Source: Streptococcaceae bacterium AF77-01CM03A (GTDB taxonomy: Bacteria > Bacillota > Bacilli > Lactobacillales > Streptococcaceae). From it: a stretch of 64,000 nucleotides of DNA. How positions within the stretch are numbered: position 1 is the first letter of the stretch; each line of letters begins with the position of its first letter. Below are positions 8,494-16,120 of the stretch, one piece after another. The stretch is from the NCBI GenBank assembly GCA_027665725.1, contig JAQDDS010000001.1, positions 124,001-188,000 on the forward strand, given 5' to 3'. The notes under the pieces were generated by a model that searched no databases, was not told where the DNA came from, and worked only from the letters and a program-made list of their open reading frames with translations. The translations under genes and the position numbers were made by a program.

Positions 8494-8499
8494 ATTATA
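8494..8499 (-). promoter_or_regulatory. Extended -10 of the 124-aa membrane protein gene
   Basis: TGCTATAAT on the minus strand, with -10 at 8494-8499 and no clear -35. The start codon is about 50 nt downstream. Confidence 0.6.
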
Positions 8500-8528
8500 G
8501 CACTTTTGCGGTAAGAATAGTAAATCAG

Positions 8529-8557
8529 TTGACAAAGAACTTAGTTATTGGTAGAAT
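8529..8557 (+). promoter_or_regulatory. rpsO promoter
   Basis: TTGACA at 8529-8534, a 17-nt spacer and TAGAAT at 8552-8557 make a near-consensus vegetative promoter. Confidence 0.85.
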
Positions 8558-8563
8558 AAGAAA

Positions 8564-8640
8564 TGTCGTAAAGACAAATAACTTCTTCTTGGTTACAGGC
8601 ATGCCAACCTGTCACTCGGATGAAGCCAAATAAAAAGGAG
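8564..8640 (+). promoter_or_regulatory. rpsO leader, possible S15 autoregulatory RNA
   Basis: The roughly 80-nt leader contains ACAGG/CCTGT and CTTC/GAAG pairings that could build a nested or three-way structure ending near the RBS. S15 represses its own mRNA through such leaders in several bacteria. I cannot match this to a named RNA family. Confidence 0.35.
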
Positions 8641-8647
8641 AAACATC

Positions 8648-8917
8648 ATGGCAATCTCAAAAGAGAAAAAAAATGAAATCATTGCACAATATGCACGTCA
8701 CGAAGGTGATACAGGTTCAGTAGAGGTTCAAGTTGCTGTCCTTACTTGGGAAATCAACCACCTTAACGAACACATCAAACAACACAAAAAAGACCACGCT
8801 ACTTACCGTGGATTGATGAAGAAAATCGGTCGCCGTCGTAACTTGCTTGCATACTTGCGTGAAAACGACGTTAACCGTTACCGTGAGTTGATCAACTCTC
8901 TTGGACTTCGTCGCTAA
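8648..8917 (+). CDS. rpsO: 30S ribosomal protein S15
   Basis: The 89-residue protein has the S15 hallmarks: [11 protein letters not shown] near residues 20-30, [18 protein letters not shown] near 32-49 and the rRNA-binding segment [17 protein letters not shown]. It binds 16S rRNA helices in the small subunit. The RBS is AAAAGGAG. It is a single-gene transcript with a consensus promoter; a 104-bp inverted-repeat element and a terminator follow directly after the stop. Confidence 0.98.
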   Translation: MAISKEKKNEIIAQYARHEGDTGSVEVQVAVLTWEINHLNEHIKQHKKDHATYRGLMKKIGRRRNLLAYLRENDVNRYRELINSLGLRR

Positions 8918-9021
8918 TCTTGCGTCTAAAACGTTTCTATACTTCGTTGGCTTTGCCTCGATGTACCATCAGTACAATCTTCGGCTTGCCGCCTAGTCTA
9001 TAAACGTTTTATCCAGCAAGA
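8918..9021. repeat. 104-bp imperfect inverted-repeat (MITE-like) element
   Basis: The outer arms TCTTGC (8918-8923) and GCAAGA (9016-9021) and the inner arms TAAAACGTTT (8927-8936) and AAACGTTTTA (9002-9011) are mutually complementary. The centre contains TGTAC...GTACA and CTTCG/GGCTTTGCC-type runs. It begins right after the rpsO stop. Size and style recall short pneumococcal intergenic repeats (RUP, BOX, SPRITE), but I cannot assign it to one. No ORF inside. Confidence 0.6.
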
Positions 9022-9025
9022 ATAG

Positions 9026-9056
9026 AGCCCTCTGAATTCAGGGGGCTTTTTATTTT
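9026..9056 (+). terminator. rpsO terminator
   Basis: AGCCCTCTG (9026-9034) and CAGGGGGCT (9039-9047) pair around AATT, followed by a T-rich run. Confidence 0.88.
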
Positions 9057-9078
9057 TTGCCAAGTGCTTAGACCGTGT

Positions 9079-9136
9079 TCAATCGAGCATATCTTGAAAT
9101 AAGGCTTCTCGATTGAGTAGTCTTTTTGTTTTTTCT
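9079..9136 (+). terminator. Second hairpin with T-tract downstream of rpsO
   Basis: TCAATCGAG (9079-9087) and CTCGATTGA (9108-9116) are a perfect 9-bp inverted repeat with a 20-nt loop, followed by T-rich sequence. It could be a back-up terminator. Confidence 0.55.
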
Positions 9137-9159
9137 GGATTTTAGCCCGAGCTCAAATC

Positions 9160-9196
9160 GCCCTCTGAATTCAGAGGGCTTATTTCTATATTTTTC
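9160..9196. terminator. Third hairpin, near-copy of the rpsO terminator stem
   Basis: GCCCTCTGAATTCAGAGGGC (9160-9179) is a perfect palindrome almost identical to the rpsO terminator stem 130 bp upstream, with a weak T-tract. With the 104-bp repeat and the other hairpins it fills the 363-nt gap before the iron transporter. Confidence 0.5.
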
Positions 9197-9201
9197 TAGT
9201 C

Positions 9202-9230
9202 TTGTCCCGGCTTTGGAAATGTGGTATACT
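9202..9230 (+). promoter_or_regulatory. Promoter of iron/siderophore uptake operon
   Basis: TTGTCC (9202-9207), a 17-nt spacer and TATACT (9225-9230) with an extended TG. I see no clear Fur- or MntR-type palindrome overlapping it, so the regulator is unknown. Confidence 0.7.
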
Positions 9231-9280
9231 AATTTATGAAAATTGTCTAAATTTTTAATCTTTGATAAAGGGAGGGTTTC

Positions 9281-10327
9281 ATGCTTTCCAAATTTTCTGG
9301 AAGCCATCAAAACCTACGATATTTTTTTCTCCTCGCTTTTTTGCTAGGAGTATTGGGAATCTCTCTGTTTCTAGCTGTTTCTATGGGTTCAGTTCAAATT
9401 AGTTTGAGCGATACCTATCGGATTATATTAAGTAAGATGGGAGCTCCGTTGGATATTGGAGACCTTTCGAAGTCGACACTTGCGATTGTCTGGAATATGA
9501 GATTGCCACGGGTTTTTCTTGCTTTAATTGTGGGTGCTGGCCTTTCCATGTGTGGTAGTGTCATGCAGTCAACAGTCAACAATCCAATAGCAGAGCCCTA
9601 TGTATTAGGAATTTCTGCTGGGGCAACCTTTGGTGCGACTTTAAGTATCATTCTTGGGTTTAAGGTCATGATTGGTCTAGGTTCTTTCTTCGGAGCGATT
9701 TTAGCAACAGTTGCAGTTCTTCTCATTGCGTCTATGCAGGGCAGGATGACAACTTCTAGCTTAATCTTATCGGGTACGGTAGTGAATGCACTATTTTTGG
9801 CTTTTTCAAACTTTATTATCTCTATTGGGGCCAATGCTGATAGCGTTATGACCATCAAGTTTTGGACCATGGGTTCTTTAGCGGGAACCTCTTGGGGACA
9901 CTTAACCTTACCAACTATAATTGTGGGAATCGCTTTTTTATTTTTCTCTACACAATATCGTGTTTTCAATGCCATGATGATGGGAGATGAGGCGGCTTTG
10001 ACTTTGGGAATTCCCTTGCGTTTTTATTGGTATCTCTATGTGACGATTGTAGCTGTGATGACGGCAGTCCTAGTTTCGACTTGTGGGATCATCGGTTTTG
10101 TCGGTTTGATTACACCACATTTGGCCCGAAGTTTGATTGGTACAAATTATAGAAGGCTTTTTCCAATTGCAACATTACTAGGAGCCCTCTTTGTCGTCTG
10201 GGCAGATGTCTTTGCTCGCGTTTTGATACAAAATGCTGAACTACCGATTGGAATTTTCACGGCCCTAGTAGGTGCACCTTTCTTTATCTACATGGTTGCA
10301 AGTAGACGAAGGGAGGTGAAGGTCTGA
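9281..10327 (+). CDS. Iron-siderophore ABC transporter permease (FecCD family)
   Basis: The 348-residue inner-membrane permease has about nine to ten helices and FecCD/BtuC motifs: RLPRVFLALIVGAGLSMCG near residue 73, QSTVNNPIAEPYVLGISAGA near 93, and a C-terminal GLITPHLARSLIG segment. It is the only permease in the operon, so it would work as a homodimer, unlike operons with two paralogous permeases. The start follows AAAGGGAGGG. It is followed at one base by the ATPase gene. Confidence 0.92.
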   Translation: MLSKFSGSHQNLRYFFLLAFLLGVLGISLFLAVSMGSVQISLSDTYRIILSKMGAPLDIGDLSKSTLAIVWNMRLPRVFLALIVGAGLSMCGSVMQSTVNNPIAEPYVLGISAGATFGATLSIILGFKVMIGLGSFFGAILATVAVLLIASMQGRMTTSSLILSGTVVNALFLAFSNFIISIGANADSVMTIKFWTMGSLAGTSWGHLTLPTIIVGIAFLFFSTQYRVFNAMMMGDEAALTLGIPLRFYWYLYVTIVAVMTAVLVSTCGIIGFVGLITPHLARSLIGTNYRRLFPIATLLGALFVVWADVFARVLIQNAELPIGIFTALVGAPFFIYMVASRRREVKV

Positions 10328-10328
10328 T

Positions 10329-11084
10329 ATGGACTTAACTTGCCAGGATATTCACTTTGGAATCGGAGAAAAAAAGATTCTCAAAGGAGTCTCTCTTAAA
10401 CTTGAGGGAAACCAATTTCATACTATTTTGGGACCAAATGGAAGTGGAAAGACCAGCTTGCTGAAACTCTTCTATCGACAGGAAAAGCCGAATCAGGGCT
10501 TGATTTCTTTAGATGGGAAGCCTCTAGACCAAATGAGCGTCAAAGAAACGGCAAAGCAGATGGCAGTCATCACGCAGTTTAATCAACTTCAGTTTGATTG
10601 TACGGTTGAGGAGATTGTCATGCTGGGCAGAACTCCTCATCTCTCTTTCTTGCAAAAGGAAAAAGACAGAGACTTTGCTTTGGTTGAGGATGCTTTGGTC
10701 AAGGTAGATATGCTTGAAAAGAGAAATCGACTCTACTCTTCTTTGTCAGGAGGAGAGAAGCAGCGGGTTCTGTTAGCACGCGCCTTGGCCCAAGAACCGA
10801 CCCTCTTGCTCTTAGATGAGCCGACCAATCATTTGGATATCAAGTATCAGCTAGACTTATTGACCATTGTCAAAAATCTTCAGATCAATGTGCTAGCTGT
10901 CTTGCATGATATTCAGCTGGCTTGTCGCTATTCAGACTATCTCTACCTAATGAAAGAAGGGGAGATTGTTTACCAAGGTACTCCAAAAGAGACCATCACA
11001 CCCGAGTCATTGCAGGCTGTCTATGGCGTTCAAAGTAAGGTAACTTGGACAGAAGATCAGCAAGCCATGATTCACTATTTATAA
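10329..11084 (+). CDS. Iron-siderophore ABC transporter ATP-binding protein
   Basis: The 251-residue FepC/FhuC-type ATPase has Walker A GPNGSGKT, signature LSGGEKQRVLLARAL, Walker B LLLLDEPTNHLD and switch histidine VLHDI. The RBS GGAGGTGA lies within the end of the permease gene, so the genes are coupled. It energises uptake through the permease just upstream. Confidence 0.93.
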   Translation: MDLTCQDIHFGIGEKKILKGVSLKLEGNQFHTILGPNGSGKTSLLKLFYRQEKPNQGLISLDGKPLDQMSVKETAKQMAVITQFNQLQFDCTVEEIVMLGRTPHLSFLQKEKDRDFALVEDALVKVDMLEKRNRLYSSLSGGEKQRVLLARALAQEPTLLLLDEPTNHLDIKYQLDLLTIVKNLQINVLAVLHDIQLACRYSDYLYLMKEGEIVYQGTPKETITPESLQAVYGVQSKVTWTEDQQAMIHYL

Positions 11085-11107
11085 ACATTAAAAAGGAAAA
11101 TAAAAAC

Positions 11108-12118
11108 ATGAAAAAAACACTTAGTATTTTACTTGTAACAGTAGCTGCCTTATCTTTGGCAGCTTGTGGTAACGCATCTAAAGAAACATCATCTGCACCA
11201 GCTACAACAGAAGCTAGTCAAAAAGCTAATACAGAAACCAGCTATCCTGTAACTATCAAAACTTATGATGCTAAAGGAAACGAAGTCGAACAAGTATTTG
11301 AAAAGGCACCTGAAAAGGTCATCACCAACAACCTCTCAACAACTGAAATCCTACTTGAACTCGGTTTGCAAGATAAAATTGCCGGTATGCTCAATCCTGA
11401 TAATGCGGTAACTGGTAAATACAAGGAAGCAATTGAAGCCATCCCTCATATTGGTGATAAAAAATCTGTCTCACAAGAAACGGTTCTTTCTTATGAACCA
11501 GATGCCTTGATGGGACGCAACATGATGTTCTCTGAAAAGTCAATGGGAACTATTAGCGCTTGGAATGAAAATAAAATCCCTGTTTATACACAAAAAGCTT
11601 CACTTTCAACTATCCAACAAGATTTAGGAAATATCGTAGAAGACGTGAAGAATCTTGGTACCATTTTCAATGTCCAAGACAAGGCAAACCAATACGCAGA
11701 ACAATTGCAAGCTAAAATCGATGCGGTTAAAAAAGCCAATCCAGAAACACAGGGTGAAAAGAAAAAAGCTTTGATTATGGTTGCTTATAACGATGAAACC
11801 TTTGGCGCTTACAAGTCAGCCCTTCAAGAAAGCTTGCTTAACCAACTTGGTTATACCAATGTTGCAACAGGAACTTCTGGCTTGACTCTGGAAAATCTAG
11901 TGTCAATGGATCCAGAGTTGATTATCTATGTAACCAGCGACCGTAATCAAAAGTTGGATGAAAAAGCAGTGGATTTGATGAAGGCAAATGCTGTTTTGGA
12001 AAATGTACCAGCAATCAAAAATCAAAAAATCATGACTATCTCTTACGATGAGTTGATGGACTACGGTCCTGCAGTGATTGATTCCCTTGAAAAAATCAAT
12101 GACTTTATCAAGAAATAA
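11108..12118 (+). CDS. Iron-siderophore substrate-binding lipoprotein
   Basis: This is a 336-residue lipoprotein. The ATG at 11108 opens a signal peptide with lipobox LAAC (Cys near residue 20), followed by a Ser/Thr/Ala-rich linker and two FhuD/BtuF-type lobes joined by a long helix. ITNNLSTTEILLELGLQDKIAGM near the start of lobe one is typical for the family. I chose this start because the in-frame extension upstream lies inside the ATPase gene; AAAAGGAAAA is upstream. It captures the ferric complex outside the membrane. The ligand is not evident, but the esterase downstream suggests an ester-bond siderophore. Confidence 0.92.
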   Translation: MKKTLSILLVTVAALSLAACGNASKETSSAPATTEASQKANTETSYPVTIKTYDAKGNEVEQVFEKAPEKVITNNLSTTEILLELGLQDKIAGMLNPDNAVTGKYKEAIEAIPHIGDKKSVSQETVLSYEPDALMGRNMMFSEKSMGTISAWNENKIPVYTQKASLSTIQQDLGNIVEDVKNLGTIFNVQDKANQYAEQLQAKIDAVKKANPETQGEKKKALIMVAYNDETFGAYKSALQESLLNQLGYTNVATGTSGLTLENLVSMDPELIIYVTSDRNQKLDEKAVDLMKANAVLENVPAIKNQKIMTISYDELMDYGPAVIDSLEKINDFIKK

Positions 12119-12794
12119 GGAGTTTAACTGGGAAGGGATTCGAGTTAGGGTCAGTCTTCCTTCAAACTATGAACCTCAACAAGCCTATCCAGTTGTGCTT
12201 TTAAATGATGGGGAACTAGATTATTTGTCAGACCTGTCCCAATCTGTAATTTTAGTAGGTTTAATTCCAGAAAATCGTCTGGACGACTTTACACCTTGGA
12301 AAGCTGTTGCTTTGAAAGAAGGGGCACTAGATTTCGGTGGGAAGGTAGATGCCTACCATGAGAAGCTCTTTCAAGGAATTCTAACGAGTCTAAAAAGAGA
12401 CTACTTGATAGATGAAAACAGGATTGCTTATGGTGGTTATTCACTGGGTGGTCTTGCTGCTGTCTATAGTCTCTATAGTAGTCATCTTCCTGCAACCTGT
12501 ATCTTTTCTATCTGTGGTTCTTTCTGGTATCCAGACTTTACAGACTTTTGTAGGGAACATGAGCTGATACAGAGTCAAAGCCTGATTTATCTGCAAAATG
12601 GTCAGATAGAAGGTGCCAATCATTCCAACCGCCTATCTAAGGCTCCTGTTTTTGCAAGGGACCTACATGAACTGATTTCAGAGAAAGTTCCCTCAACCTA
12701 TTCTACATTTGATGCTTATGGGCATCATGAAGCTCTTGACCAACGCTATCATCATTTATGTGAATGGCTGAGAGAAGAGTGGAAGCTCAAATAA
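12099..12794 (+). CDS. Fes-like alpha/beta-hydrolase (putative siderophore esterase)
   Basis: This is a 231-residue enzyme of the esterase D / Fes type. The nucleophile elbow GGYSLGG is near residues 114-120 and a likely catalytic His lies in GHHEALDQRY near the C-terminus. No signal peptide, so it is cytoplasmic. The first ATG (12099) overlaps the lipoprotein gene by 20 nt; a TTG at 12078 is an alternative start. There is no strong RBS, so translation probably depends on coupling. In other bacteria such enzymes hydrolyse imported trilactone siderophores to release iron. Role here is inferred from context. Confidence 0.8.
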   Translation: MTLSRNKEFNWEGIRVRVSLPSNYEPQQAYPVVLLNDGELDYLSDLSQSVILVGLIPENRLDDFTPWKAVALKEGALDFGGKVDAYHEKLFQGILTSLKRDYLIDENRIAYGGYSLGGLAAVYSLYSSHLPATCIFSICGSFWYPDFTDFCREHELIQSQSLIYLQNGQIEGANHSNRLSKAPVFARDLHELISEKVPSTYSTFDAYGHHEALDQRYHHLCEWLREEWKLK

Positions 12795-12800
12795 TCCTAT

Positions 12801-12836
12801 AACACTCCTTGTTCATGGTAACTAGGAGTGTTTCTT
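12801..12836 (+). terminator. Terminator of iron uptake operon
   Basis: AACACTCCT (12801-12809) pairs with AGGAGTGTT (12824-12832), followed by a short T-rich tail. Confidence 0.8.
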
Positions 12837-12910
12837 ATGTATACTTGGTTGTTAAAATGTTCATGGTATTATTCTTGACGGAAATCCAACCCCTGTAATA
12901 GACTAAATTA

Positions 12911-12919
12911 TGGTATAAT
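12911..12919 (+). promoter_or_regulatory. Extended -10 of the DEAD-box helicase gene
   Basis: TGGTATAAT with -10 at 12914-12919; the -35 is poor. The same TATGGTATAAT wording recurs upstream of the HAD, dnaE, pfkA and trmK genes in this window. Confidence 0.7.
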
Positions 12920-12946
12920 AAGTAGATAGATAGAATCGAGGAAATT

Positions 12947-14290
12947 ATGTCATTTACACAATTTAAATTTAAAAAATATATAGAAGAAGCCTTGGAGGAG
13001 TTGAAATTTACGACTCCTACCGAGGTGCAGGAAAAGTTGATTCCTATTGTCCTGGCAGGTCGTGACTTGGTTGGTGAATCAAAAACAGGTTCAGGGAAGA
13101 CTCATACTTTCTTGTTACCGATTTTCCAACAGTTGGATGAAGAGAGCGATAGCGTGCAGGCAGTTATCACAGCTCCAAGTCGTGAATTAGCGACTCAGAT
13201 TTACCAAGCGGCTCGTCAGATCGCATCACATTCAGATGTTGAGATTCGTGTTGTGAACTATGTTGGTGGTACAGACAAGGCCCGTCAGATTGACAAACTA
13301 GCAAGTAATCAACCACATATCGTAATCGGAACACCAGGTCGTATCTATGATTTGGTCAAGTCTGGTGACCTTGCTATTCACAAGGCTAAGACCTTTGTAG
13401 TCGATGAAGCTGACATGACCTTGGATATGGGATTCTTGGAAACAGTTGATAAGATTGCAGGAAGTCTTCCGAAAGACTTGCAGTTTATGGTCTTTTCAGC
13501 GACTATCCCACAAAAATTACAACCATTCTTGAAAAAGTACTTGTCAAATCCTGTCATGGAAAAGATCAAGACCAAGACAGTTATCTCTGATACCATTGAC
13601 AACTGGTTGATTTCGACAAAGGGTCGTGACAAGAACGCTCAGATTTATGAGTTGACTCAAGTCATGCAGCCGTATCTCGCCATGATTTTTGTCAATACAA
13701 AAACTCGTGCGGATGAATTGCACAGCTACCTAACAGCTCAAGGATTAAAGGTGGCTAAGATTCATGGGGATATTGCACCTCGTGAACGCAAACGGATCAT
13801 GAATCAGGTGAAAAATCTTGATTTTGAGTATATCGTAGCAACTGACCTAGCTGCGCGTGGGATTGACATCGAAGGTGTCAGCCACGTTATCAATGATGCC
13901 ATTCCACAAGACTTGTCCTTCTTTGTTCACCGTGTTGGACGAACTGGACGTAATGGTCTACCAGGTACAGCCATTACCCTTTATCAGCCAAGCGATGACT
14001 CTGATATTCGTGAGTTAGAGAAATTAGGAATCAAGTTTGTACCTAAGGTTGTTAAAGATGGAGAGTTCCAAGACACTTATGACCGTGACCGTCGTGCCAA
14101 TCGTGAGAAAAAACAAGAAAAACTGGATATCGAAATGATTGGCTTGGTTAAAAAGAAAAAGAAAAAAGTTAAACCAGGTTATAAGAAGAAAATCCAATGG
14201 GCGGTCGATGAAAAACGCCGGAAGACTAAGCGGGCAGAAAGTCGTGCCCGTGGACGTGCAGAGCGCAAAGCTAAACGTCAAACTTTTTAA
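12947..14290 (+). CDS. DEAD-box ATP-dependent RNA helicase (CshB-like)
   Basis: The 447-residue protein carries, in order, the Q motif region (TPTEVQEKLIP), motif I SKTGSGKT, motif Ia PSRELA, GG, TPGR, motif II DEAD, motif III SAT, and motif VI HRVGRTGR. The tail from about residue 385 is very rich in Lys and Arg and would bind RNA. It likely unwinds structured RNA in ribosome assembly, mRNA turnover or cold adaptation. It resembles CshB/YqfR more than the larger CshA. It is a single gene between terminators. Confidence 0.92.
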   Translation: MSFTQFKFKKYIEEALEELKFTTPTEVQEKLIPIVLAGRDLVGESKTGSGKTHTFLLPIFQQLDEESDSVQAVITAPSRELATQIYQAARQIASHSDVEIRVVNYVGGTDKARQIDKLASNQPHIVIGTPGRIYDLVKSGDLAIHKAKTFVVDEADMTLDMGFLETVDKIAGSLPKDLQFMVFSATIPQKLQPFLKKYLSNPVMEKIKTKTVISDTIDNWLISTKGRDKNAQIYELTQVMQPYLAMIFVNTKTRADELHSYLTAQGLKVAKIHGDIAPRERKRIMNQVKNLDFEYIVATDLAARGIDIEGVSHVINDAIPQDLSFFVHRVGRTGRNGLPGTAITLYQPSDDSDIRELEKLGIKFVPKVVKDGEFQDTYDRDRRANREKKQEKLDIEMIGLVKKKKKKVKPGYKKKIQWAVDEKRRKTKRAESRARGRAERKAKRQTF

Positions 14291-14295
14291 AAATG

Positions 14296-14330
14296 AAACA
14301 GTAGAACCAAGTGGTTTTACTGTTTTTTTA
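14296..14330 (+). terminator. Terminator of helicase gene
   Basis: AAACAGTA (14296-14303) pairs with TACTGTTT (14318-14325), with inner AACC/GGTT pairing, then a T-run. Confidence 0.88.
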
Positions 14331-14463
14331 TAGTTCTACATCGGGATTGACAGAATTCATCAGTATATGATATTGGGAAAATGATCATTTAATCAGAACA
14401 TTCTTTTAATTTTCTGAAATTTATAATATACTTAAATTAAAAGTAGATTATTGGAGAAGGTAA

Positions 14464-14676
14464 ATGAAAATAAAAATGAAAGACTTTATTGCTGGGATTG
14501 GTGAAATAAATGTTATTGTTTATTTGATATATGTGTGTACTGGTCTCGCTCCTCTCTTTCATATATTGATTATTGGTTCAGAAGTGACTACTGGAAAAAT
14601 AGTTTTAACTATCTTAGGCGTACTTTATGCTATCTTTTTAACGATTGCTAAAATTTATCGAAAGTTTTTCTGGTAA
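14464..14676 (+). CDS. Small hypothetical membrane protein
   Basis: This is a 70-residue protein with two hydrophobic helices (about 14-35 and 42-62) and a basic C-terminus (KIYRKFFW). TATAAT lies at 14422-14427 and GGAGAAGG precedes the start, so expression is credible. No family recognised. It lies just left of the IS remnant. Confidence 0.55.
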   Translation: MKIKMKDFIAGIGEINVIVYLIYVCTGLAPLFHILIIGSEVTTGKIVLTILGVLYAIFLTIAKIYRKFFW

Positions 14677-14767
14677 GAATCATCATGAAATATTAAAATG
14701 CCATCACAAATTTGAACTGCACCCCAAAAGTTAGACAGAAAAAATCTAACTTTTGGGGTGTTTTATT

Positions 14768-14971
14768 ATGAAATTGAATTATGAAGATAAAGTTCAGATT
14801 TATGAACTAAGAAAGCAAGGACAAAGCTTCAAACAGCTTTCGAAAAGATTTGGTGTGGATGTTTCTGGTCTAAAGTACATGATGAAATTTATTGACCGTT
14901 ATGGCATAGATATCGTCAAGAAAGGGCTGAATCGTTATTATTCTTCAGAACTAAAACAACAAACGAATTAA
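14768..14971 (+). pseudogene. Truncated IS150-type orfA (HTH part)
   Basis: This is a 67-codon ORF starting MKLNYEDKVQIYELRKQGQS, a typical orfA helix-turn-helix beginning with a FKQLSKRFGVDVSGLKYM segment. It breaks off after about 65 codons, where the sequence jumps to the end of orfB, so no transposase is made. Confidence 0.85.
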
Positions 14972-15026
14972 AGTCAAACTAAAAGGACTTAGCCCTGTGC
15001 AATACAGAACTAAATCCTTGCAATAA
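14967..15026 (+). pseudogene. Last 19 codons of the IS orfB (transposase C-terminus)
   Basis: In another frame from orfA the bases read IKVKLKGLSPVQYRTKSLQ and a stop, the well-known C-terminal end of IS150-group transposases. It shows that the central part of the element was deleted. Confidence 0.85.
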
Positions 15027-15121
15027 TTATTTGTCCAACTTTTAGGGGTCAGTACAGTTTTCCTTTTTGGTATAAAATATGTGCTTCCTATGATTAGGCA
15101 ATTTTCTGAATCGAAAAATGA

Positions 15122-16120
15122 CTAAATAGAAAGAGAGATTTCAAAGCCTTGCATCCATTCGGATTTTACTGTGATTTCGATTTTTAAAGCATCTGCTAAT
15201 TGTTTGACAAGATAGAGACCCATGCCTGTTGATTTTTTCCTTGTCTCTCCTGAATCACCTGTAAATCCTTTTTCAAAGATATGAGGGAGGTCGCAAGCTT
15301 TAACTCCACACCCATTATCCCTAATAATCAGGGTTTTGCGCCCCTTGTCACTTGACATAGAAATCTTGAGTTCTGGTTTGTCAGAGCTATATTTAAGGGC
15401 GTTGGCTAGTATTTGAGACAGGATAAATCCAAAACTGCGTTGATCAGTGTAGCAGATTCCTTGTATGTTCTCTAACTTAATCGTAAAATTCTTTTCTTTG
15501 AGCAAGGGATCAAAGTTCTCCAAAAGATCTTGGATACACTCTTCTAGGTCAAGGTCTTCAAATAGAAAATCATTTTTCTCACTTTTCACCCTGTAGTAGA
15601 ATAGGATCTGTGATACATTTCCTTGGATTTGATTTTTCACATAGTCCAATTTGAAAGCAGTATCCTCAGGTAGTTGGTCACTTTGATTGTCTAAAAGGAG
15701 GGAAAGAAGCGATAAAGGAAGTTTAATCTCATGCGCCCATTTTTCAACATAATCCTCGTACTCGACTAGTAATGAGCTGAGTTTTCCTATTTGAGCCTGC
15801 TTTTGATAAAGTGTATCTGCTATTTTTTCAATGCTTTCTTTCTCTGAGGAACTTGATAGATTCAATAATTCAAGCTCAGTATCGATCTTAGGATTGGCTA
15901 TGAAGGATTTATAAGCAGCGGATTTTTTTCTTTCTTTTCTTATAAGTAAGAATGATAGGATGAAAAAAAGCAGGACGGTAGCTAAAATATAGAGAAGGAT
16001 GAGAGCTTGAAACATTCTCACATCTGAAAGCCAAAGCAGGACAGCTGTAAATAAATCAAATGCTAAGAGAACAAGTAACCAAGGCAGATAACTAGCTAGA
16101 TATTTTAGATTATGTTTCAT
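15122..16120 (-). CDS. BceS-like intramembrane-sensing histidine kinase
   Basis: The 332-residue kinase has two N-terminal helices (about 10-32 and 38-60) with almost no loop between them, the mark of intramembrane sensing. It has an H box WAHEIKLPLSLL near residue 130, N box ILANALKYS, G1 DNGCGV, an F-box-like IFEKGF and G2 GMGLYL. It overlaps the response regulator gene by 11 nt. Family knowledge: such kinases have no sensory domain of their own and read the state of the BceAB transporter, here encoded just upstream in the same operon. Confidence 0.93.
   Translation of the reverse strand: MKHNLKYLASYLPWLLVLLAFDLFTAVLLWLSDVRMFQALILLYILATVLLFFILSFLLIRKERKKSAAYKSFIANPKIDTELELLNLSSSSEKESIEKIADTLYQKQAQIGKLSSLLVEYEDYVEKWAHEIKLPLSLLSLLLDNQSDQLPEDTAFKLDYVKNQIQGNVSQILFYYRVKSEKNDFLFEDLDLEECIQDLLENFDPLLKEKNFTIKLENIQGICYTDQRSFGFILSQILANALKYSSDKPELKISMSSDKGRKTLIIRDNGCGVKACDLPHIFEKGFTGDSGETRKKSTGMGLYLVKQLADALKIEITVKSEWMQGFEISLSI

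Larger units (their letters stand above)
14716..15053 (+). mobile_element. Internally deleted IS3-family (IS150-group) element
   Basis: Imperfect terminal inverted repeats lie at 14716-14737 and 15032-15053 (ACTG...ACCCC...AAAAGTT...GACA on both sides). Between them are the 5' end of a transposase orfA and the last codons of orfB, with the middle missing. The total of about 338 bp leaves both ends intact, so it could be mobilised by a full relative in trans. A perfect 16-bp hairpin at 14720-14760 just inside the left end probably blocks incoming transcription. Confidence 0.85.

Noticed and set aside
12078..12098. TTG start for the esterase
   Set aside because: No RBS upstream and a proper ATG follows at 12099; not excluded experimentally.
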